Shown piece after piece: positions 34,985 to 43,854 of a DNA stretch of 48,825 nt. The translations under genes were made by a program, and so were the position numbers. The stretch's first letter is position 1. Each line of letters opens with the position of its first letter. Source of the DNA: Alphaproteobacteria bacterium UBA7314 (lineage in GTDB: Bacteria > Pseudomonadota > Alphaproteobacteria > MPNO01 > UBA830); assembly GCA_002471575.1 (NCBI GenBank), contig DKQG01000001.1:1-48825 (forward strand), given 5' to 3'. The notes beneath the pieces are model-generated. The model did not search any database. It was not told the origin of the DNA and saw only the letters and a list, made by a program, of their open reading frames with translations.

Positions 34985-35707
34985 ATGATCAGAATCGCAC
35001 CATATGAAAAGCTGAGAGGGGTGGACGCCCCCGGTATCCGCATCCGCGACCATTTCCGTGGCTCACCAGAGAATGCGGGAACACCGATATACGGTCTTGG
35101 CGCCATGCGGGTTCTTACCGACACCCGGATCGCACCGCAAACCGGTTTCCCGATGCACGGACACCGAGAATTTGAGATCATCACCTATGTCTGCGAAGGC
35201 GAGATTGTGCACGAGGACACAACCGGCGCAAAGGGATTGCTGCGCATGGGCGACGTACAAGCCATGACGACCGGCAGCGGCGTTATGCACAGCGAGGCGA
35301 ATCCGTGCTCCAGGCCGACGCGCGTCTATTAGATGTGGTTCCATACCGAAGAAGCCGTTCTTCCGCCCGACTACACCAACCTGAACGCACCCCCCGCTAC
35401 GTCACCCGGAAGTCTCACGGTATTTGCTTCGGGCGCACCCGGCGTTGACGGCCTTATCCGAATTCGTCAGGACGCAATTGTTTCCGGCGGGGAGCTTCAG
35501 CGCGGCGGCTCAATCCTCTCCACGCCAGAACGTCGAGCATATGTCTTCGCGGTTGATGGGCCCCTGGCAATCAATGATGCGGGCCTACCGGCACGCGGCG
35601 GCGCCGAAATAAGCGGCGTAAGCGCGATACGGATTGTGGCTCAGGATACCCCGTCGAGGGTTCTTGTGATCGATGTAGCGGAAAAATTCTCTGCCTTGGC
35701 GGCTTGA
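34985..35707 (+). pseudogene. Pirin-family gene with an in-frame amber codon
   Basis: Both halves of a pirin (about 240 residues) are in the same frame: GIRIRDHFRG, FPMHGHREFEIITYVCEGEIVHED with the metal-binding His pair, GDVQAMTTGSGVMHSEANP, then a TAG at 35330-35332, then MWFHTEEAVLPPDY and the C-terminal cupin domain. The TAG replaces a codon that is Gln in the family motif VLQMWF, so one C-to-T change explains it. The rest is intact, so the mutation is recent, or a sequencing error. The product would be a 115-residue N-terminal cupin if not suppressed. Confidence 0.75.
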
Positions 35708-35780
35708 CCTTCTCGCTTTGCTTTCGCCGCAAACAGCCTATATTCACTATTTGAAACAAACACATTCTCCGGATACTTCG

Positions 35781-36596
35781 ATGTTCATCCAGACAGAAGA
35801 AACAATCCACTCGGATACGCTCCGGTTCCTACCTGGACGGGATGTCTACGCACCGGGTGCCGACCTGACCCAAGCCGACGCCGCGAAATCCCCGCTGGCT
35901 AAACGCATTTTCGACCTTGGCAGCGTAGTAAAGGTATCACTCGGTGCCGACGATATCCGGGTTACTAAGTCCGACGGTGCCGAATGGCACGTTCTGCGCC
36001 CGCAGGTTCTTGCCGCGGTGATGGATCATTATATGTCCGGCGTGGAGGTGATAGACGAAAGCGCGGCACCGGCCAACGAGGAATCCGAAGAGGAACTAAC
36101 CGGTCCGGCAGCCGAGATTAAGGAAATTGTCGACAGCCGCATCCGACCGGCTGCCAAGGATGGCGGCGGCGATATCACGTTCAAGGCATTCAAAGACGGC
36201 ATAGCCTATTTGCGGTTTGAGGGCGCAGCCTACGGCCTAATGCAGCCGATCCAGAACATGCTGAAGCATTACGTGCCAGAGGTGGAAGACGTGTGCGACG
36301 CGATCGATCTCGAAGACCGCCCGGGTTTGCAGACCGACGAAGGCAAGGCAATCCTTCAGCTTCTCGACGATCACATCAACCCACAGGTCTCTGCGCATGG
36401 CGGGCATATCTCTCTAATCGACGTCAAAGAAGATACGGCATTCGTCCGTCTCGAAGGGGGCTGCCAGGGTTGTTCGGCATCGTCCGCCACCCTACGCCAG
36501 GGCGTCGAGGTAGAGATCAAAAAGCTTGTCCCTTCCATTGCCCACGTGATCGACGTCACGGATCATTCGGCTGGTGAAAATCCCTACTACAACTGA
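35781..36596 (+). CDS. Nfu-type Fe-S cluster carrier with two NifU domains
   Basis: 271 residues. An Nfu N-terminal domain (MFIQTEETIHSDTLRFLPGRDV, SPLAKRIFDLGSV) is followed by a NifU domain at about 110-175 that lacks the Cys-x2-Cys (FEGAAYGLMQPIQNMLKHYV, about seven residues shorter than usual), then a second NifU domain at about 185-262 with Cys228-x2-Cys231 (GGCQGCSASSATL). Typical alphaproteobacterial NfuA has a single cysteine-bearing NifU domain. The function would be [4Fe-4S] cluster delivery through the second domain. ATG 35781 is chosen because the family starts MFIQTE; an upstream frame of 21 codons is not used. Confidence 0.88.
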   Translation: MFIQTEETIHSDTLRFLPGRDVYAPGADLTQADAAKSPLAKRIFDLGSVVKVSLGADDIRVTKSDGAEWHVLRPQVLAAVMDHYMSGVEVIDESAAPANEESEEELTGPAAEIKEIVDSRIRPAAKDGGGDITFKAFKDGIAYLRFEGAAYGLMQPIQNMLKHYVPEVEDVCDAIDLEDRPGLQTDEGKAILQLLDDHINPQVSAHGGHISLIDVKEDTAFVRLEGGCQGCSASSATLRQGVEVEIKKLVPSIAHVIDVTDHSAGENPYYN

Positions 36597-36667
36597 TTTC
36601 CGCTCCCGGTTGACGTAACTACCGCCAAACCACACGCAATCGGCCCTCGGGTCGAAGACATCTCGAG
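36597..36667. other. Spacer between nfu and the GNAT pseudogene
   Basis: About 70 nt with no gene; it may contain the degraded start of the acetyltransferase gene. Confidence 0.3.
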
Positions 36668-37083
36668 ATGAATTCGAAGCTATCTATGTTCGGCGAGGCA
36701 TTCGTCAAATCAAAAAGCCTCACTACCCATCAACCGGACGAAAGCTACGGAATGTGCTTTCTGAAGTGTGACCATTTTATCGCACTAGCCGAGACCGGAA
36801 GCAGCAAGGTCATCGCAGGTTAACCGCGTATGTATCTCCGAAATACGAGCAGCAACGCAGTGAGAGATACGTCTACGATTTTGCCATACTCGCAGCGAAC
36901 CGTCGGCAGAGGAAAGCGACGGACCTTATTCGCGAGGTACCGAATATTGCCGCTTCGATCGACGCTCACGTAATTTTAGTTCAGCCAAGTCACGAATACG
37001 AAACCGCAATAGCGCTATGTAACAAACTTGCTTTTCGCGAATCCGTGCTGCGTTTAGGTCTTCCTGAGGTCCCTATCGATTAA
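36668..37083 (+). pseudogene. Decayed GNAT acetyltransferase (AAC(3)-I-like)
   Basis: Two frames together give a GNAT protein. From ATG 36668: MFGEAFVKSKSLTTHQPDESY, a scrambled stretch, then DHFIALAETGSSKVIAG and a TAA at 36821. After a one-base shift: YVSPKYEQQRSERYVYDFAI, RRQRKATDLIREVPNIA, ALCNKLAFRESVLRLGLPEVPID and TAA at 37081. At least three small frameshifts are needed. The order matches AAC(3)-I/fortimicin-type N-acetyltransferases (LRKYEQQRSEIYIYDLAV pattern). The gene is dead. Its end overlaps the stop of the molybdenum-hydroxylase gene by two bases. Confidence 0.75.
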
Positions 37084-39404
37084 CGCCCCGAATGCACTTT
37101 TTGGACGATCATGGACGGGGTGAGCGGCGCACCGGAAATCTGAACGTCCCAAGGCGACAACGCGTCCTCGATTGCGGCGATGATCGCGGCCGCAGCGGGG
37201 ATCGTGCCGCCCTCGCCAGCGCCCTTCACGCCTAGTGGATTGATCGGTGTTGGCGATTCCACATGGGTTACGTCGACGTTGGGTGTCTCTGGTGCCGACG
37301 GCAGCAGGTATTCGGCGAATGTGGCGGACACCGGGTTGGCGTTGTCGTCGTAGATCATCCATTCCAGAAGTGCGTTACCAACCCCCTGAGCCACCGCCCC
37401 CTGTACTTGCCCGTCAACCACGAACGGATTAATCAAAGTTCCCGAATCATGGGCCATAGAATAGTTTAAAATATCCACGTAGCCGGTATCGGGGTCGACC
37501 TCGACTTCTACGACGGCAGTGCCGTTGCAGTAGGATGATTGTGAGGGTGAAAAATAATGTGTCGCCTCCAAGCCGGGTTCGACCCCGCCGGGCAGAGAGA
37601 ATCCGGGCATGCCCTGCACCGCACGCGCGACGTCCGATAACGGGACGGACAGGTCAGAGCCCTTGACGAAAACCCGGCCGTCTTCGATGTCCATGTCTTC
37701 TTCGGCGGCTTCCAGCATATGGGCTGCAACCTTGATAGCCTTCTCGCGAACCTCGTTGGATGCCAGGTGCACGGACGAGCCAGCATTGACCGCGATCCGG
37801 CTGGCGAAGGTGCCGACGCCCGACGCTATCTTGCCGGTATCACCCTTCTGGACATCAATATCCTCTACCCCGACGCCGAACTTGTCGGCGCAGACCTGGG
37901 CCAGCGTTGTCCAGTGACCCTGGCCGGAATCGCCGCCGCCGGTGTAGATGCAAATACGCCCGGACGGTTGAATGCGAACGGTGGCCCCTTCGAAGGGCCC
38001 CAAACCCGTGCCTTCAACATAGTTCGCTACGCCGATTCCGATATGGCGGCCCTCAGCGCGGGCGGTTTCCTGCCGCGCACGGAACCCATCGTAGTCGGCG
38101 ATGCGCAATGCTTCTGCCTGGCATTTCGGGTAATCGCCAGAGTCGTATGTCATCGGCTTACCGTCGCGGAAGATCAGGCCCAACGCATAGGGCATCTCCT
38201 CCGTCGGGATCAGGTTGCGACGCCGAATTTCCGCGCGGTCGAGTCCGAGCTTATCGGCAGCGCGATCCATCAGGCGCTCCATCGCGAATACGGCCTGCGG
38301 CCGCCCCGCCCCGCGAACCGGCGTGACGGCAACCTTGTTGGTCAGCGCAACGCGGGTTTCAAGTTCGTAGGTCGGCAGCACATACGGCCCGGGCAGTGTC
38401 GTCGCCGATATGTAGGGAGAGATAATGCCCCACGGCATATAGGCCCCCGTATCGTGGATCATCTTTCCCCGGACGCCCAATAACTTGCCGTCGGCATCCA
38501 CGGCGATTTCCATCTCCCAATACTGGTCGCGTTCCATATTGGTTGCGAGAAAATTTTCACGTCTGTCCTCGATCCACTTGACTGGCCGACCGAGATCCTT
38601 GGCGATCACGGGGATCAGCGCCTCCTCGACATAGTAAACGGTCTTCGGTCCGAACCCGCCGCCAACATCGGGTGCAATCACGCGTACCTTATCTGATTCC
38701 CAGCCCAACATATCGACGACGTTCTGTTTCACCAGGAATGGAGACTGGGTTGCCGACCAGATGGTTAGCATATCGTCTATTTCGTCGTATTCCGCCACGA
38801 CGGCACGGTTTTCGATCGCGAAGCCGCCTCCCCGGTGGATCCAGTATTCCTCCCGATGCTTCAGATGAGCCTCGGCAAAAGCCTTTTCCACGTCGCCGTA
38901 TCCAACGATGTACTTGGCTCCTTCGTTGTTCGACGACGTCGAATGACACATTGGCGCTCCATCTTCGAGCGCCGATTTGCAATCCGCCGCGCCGGGAAGG
39001 ATATCGTAGTCGATCTCCACCAACGTCGCGGCATCCTCGGCGTTGTATCGGGTGTCGGCCACAACCAGCGCGATGGGCTCGCCCGCGAAGCAAACCTCCC
39101 GGCCCTCCAGCAGCCGCTGCTGAAAGGGTTGGGAAATTGCTGGGTTGGGCACCTGAAACGGCACCGTCTTATCGCGTAGGTATTCCGGCAGATCTGCGCT
39201 CGTGTAAACCGCGACCACACCGTCATGCGCCAACGCCGCAGACGTGTCGATCCCATTGATCTTGGCATGGCTATGTGGACTGCGGACGAACGCTGCTTCC
39301 AACATACCGGGGAGATGAAAATCGTCAGTATAGCTGCCCCGTCCCGTCAGCAGCCGCGGATCTTCCAGCCGCGGCACCCGCGCGCCGAACATCTTGGCGC
39401 CCAT
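37080..39404 (-). CDS. Molybdenum hydroxylase, large (Moco-binding) subunit
   Basis: 774 residues, xanthine dehydrogenase/CoxL superfamily. It starts MGAKMFGARVPRLEDPRLLTGRG as in this group; GGGFGPKTVYYVEEALIPV, GAGRPQAVFAMERLMD and the catalytic Glu in VKGAGEGGTIPA are visible. The CO-dehydrogenase signature AYRCSFR is absent, so it is not a true CODH. ATG 39404 has GGAG 9 nt upstream; 34 upstream codons overlap the small-subunit gene and are rejected. It forms an alpha-beta-gamma hydroxylase with the two genes that follow it on the coordinate axis, which hydroxylates an aromatic heterocycle, aldehyde or CoA thioester. Confidence 0.93.
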   Translation of the reverse strand: MGAKMFGARVPRLEDPRLLTGRGSYTDDFHLPGMLEAAFVRSPHSHAKINGIDTSAALAHDGVVAVYTSADLPEYLRDKTVPFQVPNPAISQPFQQRLLEGREVCFAGEPIALVVADTRYNAEDAATLVEIDYDILPGAADCKSALEDGAPMCHSTSSNNEGAKYIVGYGDVEKAFAEAHLKHREEYWIHRGGGFAIENRAVVAEYDEIDDMLTIWSATQSPFLVKQNVVDMLGWESDKVRVIAPDVGGGFGPKTVYYVEEALIPVIAKDLGRPVKWIEDRRENFLATNMERDQYWEMEIAVDADGKLLGVRGKMIHDTGAYMPWGIISPYISATTLPGPYVLPTYELETRVALTNKVAVTPVRGAGRPQAVFAMERLMDRAADKLGLDRAEIRRRNLIPTEEMPYALGLIFRDGKPMTYDSGDYPKCQAEALRIADYDGFRARQETARAEGRHIGIGVANYVEGTGLGPFEGATVRIQPSGRICIYTGGGDSGQGHWTTLAQVCADKFGVGVEDIDVQKGDTGKIASGVGTFASRIAVNAGSSVHLASNEVREKAIKVAAHMLEAAEEDMDIEDGRVFVKGSDLSVPLSDVARAVQGMPGFSLPGGVEPGLEATHYFSPSQSSYCNGTAVVEVEVDPDTGYVDILNYSMAHDSGTLINPFVVDGQVQGAVAQGVGNALLEWMIYDDNANPVSATFAEYLLPSAPETPNVDVTHVESPTPINPLGVKGAGEGGTIPAAAAIIAAIEDALSPWDVQISGAPLTPSMIVQKVHSGR

Positions 39405-39408
39405 CGGG

Positions 39409-39894
39409 CTAGGCTCCTGCCTGTAGCCTCTTTGCCGCGTCGAGGGCGGCGGCCACGATACCCTGGTACCCAGTGCAGCGGCACAGGTTGCCGCTGATTG
39501 CCTCACGGACCTCGCGCTCGGTCGGGTCTGGATTTTCTTCTAGGAATTCCAACAGCGTTGTAAGCATGCCCGGCGTGCAGTACCCGCATTGCAAACCGTG
39601 ATTATCTTGGAATGCCTGTTGCAGAGGGTGCAGTTCCTGATCGTTGGGCGCGATGCCTTCCACGGTTCTGATTTCCTGCCCGTCCGCCTGCACCGCCAAC
39701 ATAAGGCATGACCGCGCAGTCTGGCCGTTCAGCAGGATTGTGCAGGCTCCGCACACGCCATGTTCGCAGCCGACATGGGTTCCGGTCAGTAGACATTCAT
39801 GACGAATGAAATCGGAAAGTGTTAGGCGTGTTTCAACTTCACGCTCGAAAGTTTCGCCGTTAATCGTAACGGAAATTGTTCTACGGTCGCTCAT
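39409..39894 (-). CDS. Molybdenum hydroxylase, [2Fe-2S] small subunit
   Basis: 161 residues with two [2Fe-2S] centres: the plant-type motif GCEHGVCGACTILL with a further Cys in RSCLMLA, and the C-terminal CGYCTPGML and CRCTGYQGI. Electrons pass from Moco through these to the FAD subunit. It lies 4 nt before the large-subunit gene and overlaps the FAD-subunit gene by 4 nt. Confidence 0.95.
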   Translation of the reverse strand: MSDRRTISVTINGETFEREVETRLTLSDFIRHECLLTGTHVGCEHGVCGACTILLNGQTARSCLMLAVQADGQEIRTVEGIAPNDQELHPLQQAFQDNHGLQCGYCTPGMLTTLLEFLEENPDPTEREVREAISGNLCRCTGYQGIVAAALDAAKRLQAGA

Positions 39895-40775
39895 CTAAGG
39901 TTCATCTCCGTTCCGTTGACTGCGCGGCTGTAAGCCTTGGCGAGCGCACGCCGAGTAAGCACCGCCGCAAGGTGCTGCCGATACCACGCCGGCGCGTATA
40001 CATCTTCCATCGCATCGATCTCGCGGCATTTTTCTGCGATCTCGGTGAAAAGATCCGCCGAACCGGTTTCCCCAGCGAGCCCCTCTTCCGCCGCGGTAAC
40101 CCGCAGCGGCGACGGCCCGACACCGCCAACCGTTATGCTGGCTTTCGTAATCTTTCCACCGTCTGCCACGTCAAGTAGTACCGCCGACGACGTAATCGCG
40201 TAATCACCATGGCGGCGGGCAAATTCGACAAAGGCGTAGCCATGACCTTCTGGCCAGATCGGGACCCGGATTTCCGTCACCATCTCGTCCAGATCAAAGG
40301 ACGGCGTCATGTACCCCATCGGAAAATCCGCCATCGCAATATCACGCTCACCGCCTTTTTTACGCACGCTAACGATAGCATCTTGGGCCATGGACACGGT
40401 TGGAAGTTCGGCACTAGGATCGAGATGTGACATCGAGCCGCCGTAGGTGCCGCGGGTACGGGTCTGCCGGTGGCCGACATTCAAGATCGCTTCCTTCATC
40501 AAGGGAATCTTCTGCGAGACAAGGCCTGAAAACTCAATGTCGCGTTGACGGACCATACCACCGAACACGAGCGCGTCACCGTCATCGCGGATATAGGACA
40601 GGTCTTCAATCCTGTTGATGTCGATTACGTCGTCGGGCAAGACAAAGCGCATATTCAGCATCGGCATCAACGACTGTCCGCCGGCCAGAAGCTTGGCGTT
40701 GTCTTTTTCGGAAAGCAAGGCAACGGCATCATCGACGCTGCGCGGATCGTGGTAGGTAAAAGGAGGTGGTTTCAT
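39891..40775 (-). CDS. Molybdenum hydroxylase, FAD-binding medium subunit
   Basis: 294 residues, CoxM-like. FAD contacts: LLAGGQSLMPMLNMRF near residues 30-45 and RTRGTYGGSMSHLDPSAELPT near 105-125. First of the three hydroxylase genes, 1 nt after the thiolase-like gene, so the hydroxylase is cotranscribed with the thiolase/DUF35 genes. Confidence 0.94.
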   Translation of the reverse strand: MKPPPFTYHDPRSVDDAVALLSEKDNAKLLAGGQSLMPMLNMRFVLPDDVIDINRIEDLSYIRDDGDALVFGGMVRQRDIEFSGLVSQKIPLMKEAILNVGHRQTRTRGTYGGSMSHLDPSAELPTVSMAQDAIVSVRKKGGERDIAMADFPMGYMTPSFDLDEMVTEIRVPIWPEGHGYAFVEFARRHGDYAITSSAVLLDVADGGKITKASITVGGVGPSPLRVTAAEEGLAGETGSADLFTEIAEKCREIDAMEDVYAPAWYRQHLAAVLTRRALAKAYSRAVNGTEMNLR

Positions 40776-40776
40776 A

Positions 40777-41916
40777 TTACACCGAGAACATGTGAATGGA
40801 GCAGGCGCCGTGATCGAAGCCGGATATTCCGCCGCCTGTGCAATGGGTCAGCCCGACCTTCGCGCCTTCAACCTGACGGTTTCCAGACTGTCCGCGGAGC
40901 TGTCGGACGACTTCGACGATTTGGGCGGTACCTGTCGCGCCGATCGGATGCCCTTTCGACAGTAGTCCGCCTGAGGGATTAATCGGAATACGACCGCCGA
41001 TGGATGTGTCCCCATCCTCCAGCAGCTTCGCGGACTCGCCCTTGTCGCAGAATCCAAGAGCTTCATAATATAGAAGCTCGGCAATTGTAAACGCATCGTG
41101 GACTTCCGCGACATCGACGTCATCAGGCCCGATCGCAGCTTCTTCATAAGCCTGCTTGGCACCCCGTACTGTGATTTCCGGCGTGGTCATGTCGCGGAAA
41201 CCGGTCATGTATTTCCCGGAATTCACCTCCGAACATGCAACACGCACCGGCTTGGTCGTGAACTGCTTCGCTTTTTCTGCGGACGCGATCACCACAGCCG
41301 AAGCGCCGTCGCCCGAGGGACAACAGTGCAGCAGGGTAAACGGATCGGCTATCTCGCGCGCGCCCAGTACTTCTTCCAGCGTCACTTCGTTGCGGTACTG
41401 GGCATCTTCGTTCTTTGCGCCGTGCTTGTGCGCCTTGACAGCCACCGAGGCAAGCTGCTCTTTCGTCAGACCGTGGTCGTGCATGTAGCGGCGCGCGCGC
41501 ATGCCGTAGAGTGCCGGCATGACTAATCCGTGTGTGACCTCGAAATCCTCTTTTTCCAGCGGCAGCGTCCCACCACCGAACTTTGTAAGCTTCTCAACGC
41601 CAAGGACCAGCACGACGTCGTATACACCGGCCGCAACCGCGATATAGGCCTGACGGAACGCTGAAGACGACGAGGAACAGGCATTCTCCACGTTGGTGAT
41701 GGGCAAACCGGTAATGCCGAGTTGTTTAAGTACCCGCTGGCCAGACATCATGCCCCCCAGCGCCGACCCGCAGTAGGCAGCCTCGATATCCTTCTTGTCG
41801 ACGCCTGCATCCTCAATTGCTGCCTTAACCGCCGGCCAGCCGATTTCAGCCAGCGTTTTTTCCCGATATTTAGCAAAGGGAATCATTCCGACACCAATTA
41901 CGGAAACTTCTCGCAT
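40777..41916 (-). CDS. SCP-x/thiolase-family acetyl-CoA acetyltransferase-like protein
   Basis: 379 residues with thiolase layout: VENACSSSSSAFRQAYIAV with the nucleophilic-type Cys, NPSGGLLSKGHPIGATG with the active-site His, and LTHCTGGGIS near the C-terminus. This branch (lipid-transfer/SCP-x thiolases) usually partners with a DUF35 protein, as the next gene upstream here. AGAGGAG precedes ATG 41916. Role: cleavage or condensation of acyl-CoA, possibly of a steroid or cyclic acid; substrate unknown. Confidence 0.88.
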   Translation of the reverse strand: MREVSVIGVGMIPFAKYREKTLAEIGWPAVKAAIEDAGVDKKDIEAAYCGSALGGMMSGQRVLKQLGITGLPITNVENACSSSSSAFRQAYIAVAAGVYDVVLVLGVEKLTKFGGGTLPLEKEDFEVTHGLVMPALYGMRARRYMHDHGLTKEQLASVAVKAHKHGAKNEDAQYRNEVTLEEVLGAREIADPFTLLHCCPSGDGASAVVIASAEKAKQFTTKPVRVACSEVNSGKYMTGFRDMTTPEITVRGAKQAYEEAAIGPDDVDVAEVHDAFTIAELLYYEALGFCDKGESAKLLEDGDTSIGGRIPINPSGGLLSKGHPIGATGTAQIVEVVRQLRGQSGNRQVEGAKVGLTHCTGGGISGFDHGACSIHMFSV

Positions 41917-41926
41917 ATTCGCTCCT

Positions 41927-42349
41927 CTACCCCTTCGCCGGGGTGAATGCGTAACTTTCCACCGTACCATTCTCACCCTCACCGACAACGGTCGTCGTCA
42001 GAGTTACCGCCATGTCCATTTCCAGATCCGCCGCATCGACGCCAACAATGTGAGCAAAAACGCGAACGCTTTGTGGCAGATCCACGTAACCCGCAATATA
42101 CGGCACGTTCCAACCCTTCGGCGCAACGTGCACTACAGACCAAGTATAGAGAGATCCGCTATCGGGAAGTTCGAAATCTCTGACATTCTCCGACATGCAT
42201 TCGGGACAGACGGGCGCGGGTGGAAAAGCTCTCGTGCCGCAGTCGGCGCATTCTAGCCCGATTAGCGTTGGCGTCCCGTCCGTCGCCAGCCTCAACGCGG
42301 CACCATCAAGCGGGTATTTTTCATGAATATTTTCGGCGGTCTGCGCCAT
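41927..42349 (-). CDS. Zn-ribbon OB-fold protein (DUF35)
   Basis: 139 residues: an N-terminal helix, a zinc ribbon (CADCG ... VCPEC, Cys-x2-Cys twice) and an OB fold. These proteins form complexes with SCP-x thiolases and acyl-CoA enzymes. GAGGAAGAGGAC precedes ATG 42349; the longer upstream frame is not needed. It is 10 nt upstream of the thiolase gene and probably its partner. Confidence 0.9.
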   Translation of the reverse strand: MAQTAENIHEKYPLDGAALRLATDGTPTLIGLECADCGTRAFPPAPVCPECMSENVRDFELPDSGSLYTWSVVHVAPKGWNVPYIAGYVDLPQSVRVFAHIVGVDAADLEMDMAVTLTTTVVGEGENGTVESYAFTPAKG

Positions 42350-42404
42350 CGGTCGTCCTCTTCCTCGCAAAACTTGTATCAATCGGGCGAAGGCCCGGCA
42401 AGCA

Positions 42405-43166
42405 TCACCACATCGCTCCACCGCCATCAATCACCAGGGTCTGACCGGTGGTAAAATCGCTTTCAGCCGACGCGAAATACAGACAGGCGCCGATTAGGTC
42501 TTCCGGATCCTGCAGACGTTTTAGCGACCGACCCGCCAGTTTCGCCGCGGGGCCCCCGTCGCGCCAGTCGGAGCGGGCTTTCACGTTTTCCGACATTGTG
42601 GAACCGGGCGCGATCGCATTAACGCGGATACCATCTTCACCCAATTCCTTTGCCATCGCCCGCGTCATGCCGAATACCGCGCCTTTCGATGCATCGTAGT
42701 GCAGATAAAACGGAAGCCCGGTGAAAATCCGGCTGGTCGAGATATTGATGATCTTGCCGTAGCCCTGTTCCCGCATGACCGGTACGACGGCCTTGGAACA
42801 CAAAAATGTACCGCCCACATTGACGGACATGACCTGCTGAAACAGTTCGGGCGAAATTTCATCAATCGAGGCGCGATCGAGCTTGCCGAAAATCGCGGCA
42901 TTGTTGATCAGCACGTCGATGCGCCCAAAGGCGTCCATCGCAGCAGATGCCATATCCTGACAGGACTGCCAGTCCGAAACATCATTCTGCAACGCGATGG
43001 CCGCTCCGCCGACCGAGGCAATTTCACTGACGACCGCGCTAGCATCGTCTATATCTGATACGACCAGCTTCGCCCCTTCGGCCGCCAGCGCTTTTGCGTA
43101 AGTCGCTCCTATGCCCTGTGCCGCCCCGGTCACAATGCAGACGCGGTTCTTCACCCTGTCGGACAT
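42405..43166 (-). CDS. Short-chain dehydrogenase/reductase (SDR)
   Basis: 253 residues: TGAAQGIGATYAK cofactor loop, Asp after beta-2 (VSDID) for NAD(H), NNAA, catalytic Ser in NISTSRIFTG, Tyr-x3-Lys in YDASK, C-terminal LVIDGGGAMW. First gene of the leftward SDR-DUF35-thiolase-hydroxylase unit; a palindromic operator-like sequence lies 10 nt upstream, so this unit probably has its own promoter. Confidence 0.9.
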   Translation of the reverse strand: MSDRVKNRVCIVTGAAQGIGATYAKALAAEGAKLVVSDIDDASAVVSEIASVGGAAIALQNDVSDWQSCQDMASAAMDAFGRIDVLINNAAIFGKLDRASIDEISPELFQQVMSVNVGGTFLCSKAVVPVMREQGYGKIINISTSRIFTGLPFYLHYDASKGAVFGMTRAMAKELGEDGIRVNAIAPGSTMSENVKARSDWRDGGPAAKLAGRSLKRLQDPEDLIGACLYFASAESDFTTGQTLVIDGGGAMW

Positions 43167-43176
43167 TTCGCTTCCC

Positions 43177-43201
43177 GATACCTAATTAATGATTAGCTAT
43201 C
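43177..43201. promoter_or_regulatory. Imperfect palindrome upstream of the SDR gene
   Basis: A 25-nt near-palindrome: GATA, C, CTAAT, a 5-nt centre, ATTAG, C, TATC. The arms pair except at one position. It sits 10 nt upstream of the SDR start in an AT-rich stretch. It is a good operator candidate for the hydroxylase/thiolase operon; the regulator is unknown. Confidence 0.5.
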
Positions 43202-43235
43202 TAAGGGTATCGAGGCCGCTAAAATCTGTAAAGTT

Positions 43236-43850
43236 TTAGAGGTCTTCAACGAATGCATGGGCGGCCGCGATCGCTGCATTCCTGTTGTCTTCATGAGTCC
43301 GCCCCGATGCTTTTCGGGGCTTCAGATCATGATCACCGTCGGGTAAATACTCAACTTGGATCGACGGCGACAGGCTGTAGCTGGTGACTTCTTCCTTCTT
43401 CCCGAAAGGGTCGCGTTCGCCCTGTAGGATTAGCGTCGGCGTTTCCAGTGATTCGAGGTGTGTCGTGCGCGGTTTTTCGGGTTTGCCGGGCGGATGAAAC
43501 GGGTAACCCAGGCAGATCAACCCGGCGACACCCGCCTCGTCGGCTATCATGCTGGCAATACGTCCGCCCATGGACTTACCACCGATCACAAGATTCTTCG
43601 GTCCGAGTTCCGTTGCGACCTGCAGGTAAGCTTCGATTAGAACCGATACCCGGTCCGGCGGACGCCGTTTACCGTCCTCGCGCCGTTTAACCATGTAGGG
43701 AAATTCGAACCGGGCAACCCGCAGTTCCCGTCCCGCAATGCCGATTGCGGTTCTTTCCATGAATACCGAGTCCATCGGCGCGCCGGCGCCGTGGGCCAGA
43801 ACGACGGTGTATGTCGCATTATCAGGACCGTTGAACAGAAATTTGCTCAT
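43236..43850 (-). CDS. Alpha/beta hydrolase (KANL3/Tex30-like dienelactone hydrolase fold)
   Basis: 204 residues. The nucleophile elbow is GGKSMGG (Ser93), with Asp147 (GERDPFG) and His174 (DGDHDLKP) as the triad. N-terminal VVLAHGAGAPMDS is the oxyanion-hole region. Proteins of this type are esterases of unknown substrate. ATG 43850 is preferred; 14 upstream codons overlap a small membrane-peptide gene. It lies between the SDR and MaoC genes on the same strand. Confidence 0.87.
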   Translation of the reverse strand: MSKFLFNGPDNATYTVVLAHGAGAPMDSVFMERTAIGIAGRELRVARFEFPYMVKRREDGKRRPPDRVSVLIEAYLQVATELGPKNLVIGGKSMGGRIASMIADEAGVAGLICLGYPFHPPGKPEKPRTTHLESLETPTLILQGERDPFGKKEEVTSYSLSPSIQVEYLPDGDHDLKPRKASGRTHEDNRNAAIAAAHAFVEDL

Positions 43851-43854
43851 TGAC

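Noticed and set aside
37080..39894. Molybdenum hydroxylase as aerobic CO dehydrogenase (coxLS)
   Set aside because: The active-site motif AYRCSFR of true CoxL is absent, and the neighbours are thiolase and hydratase genes.
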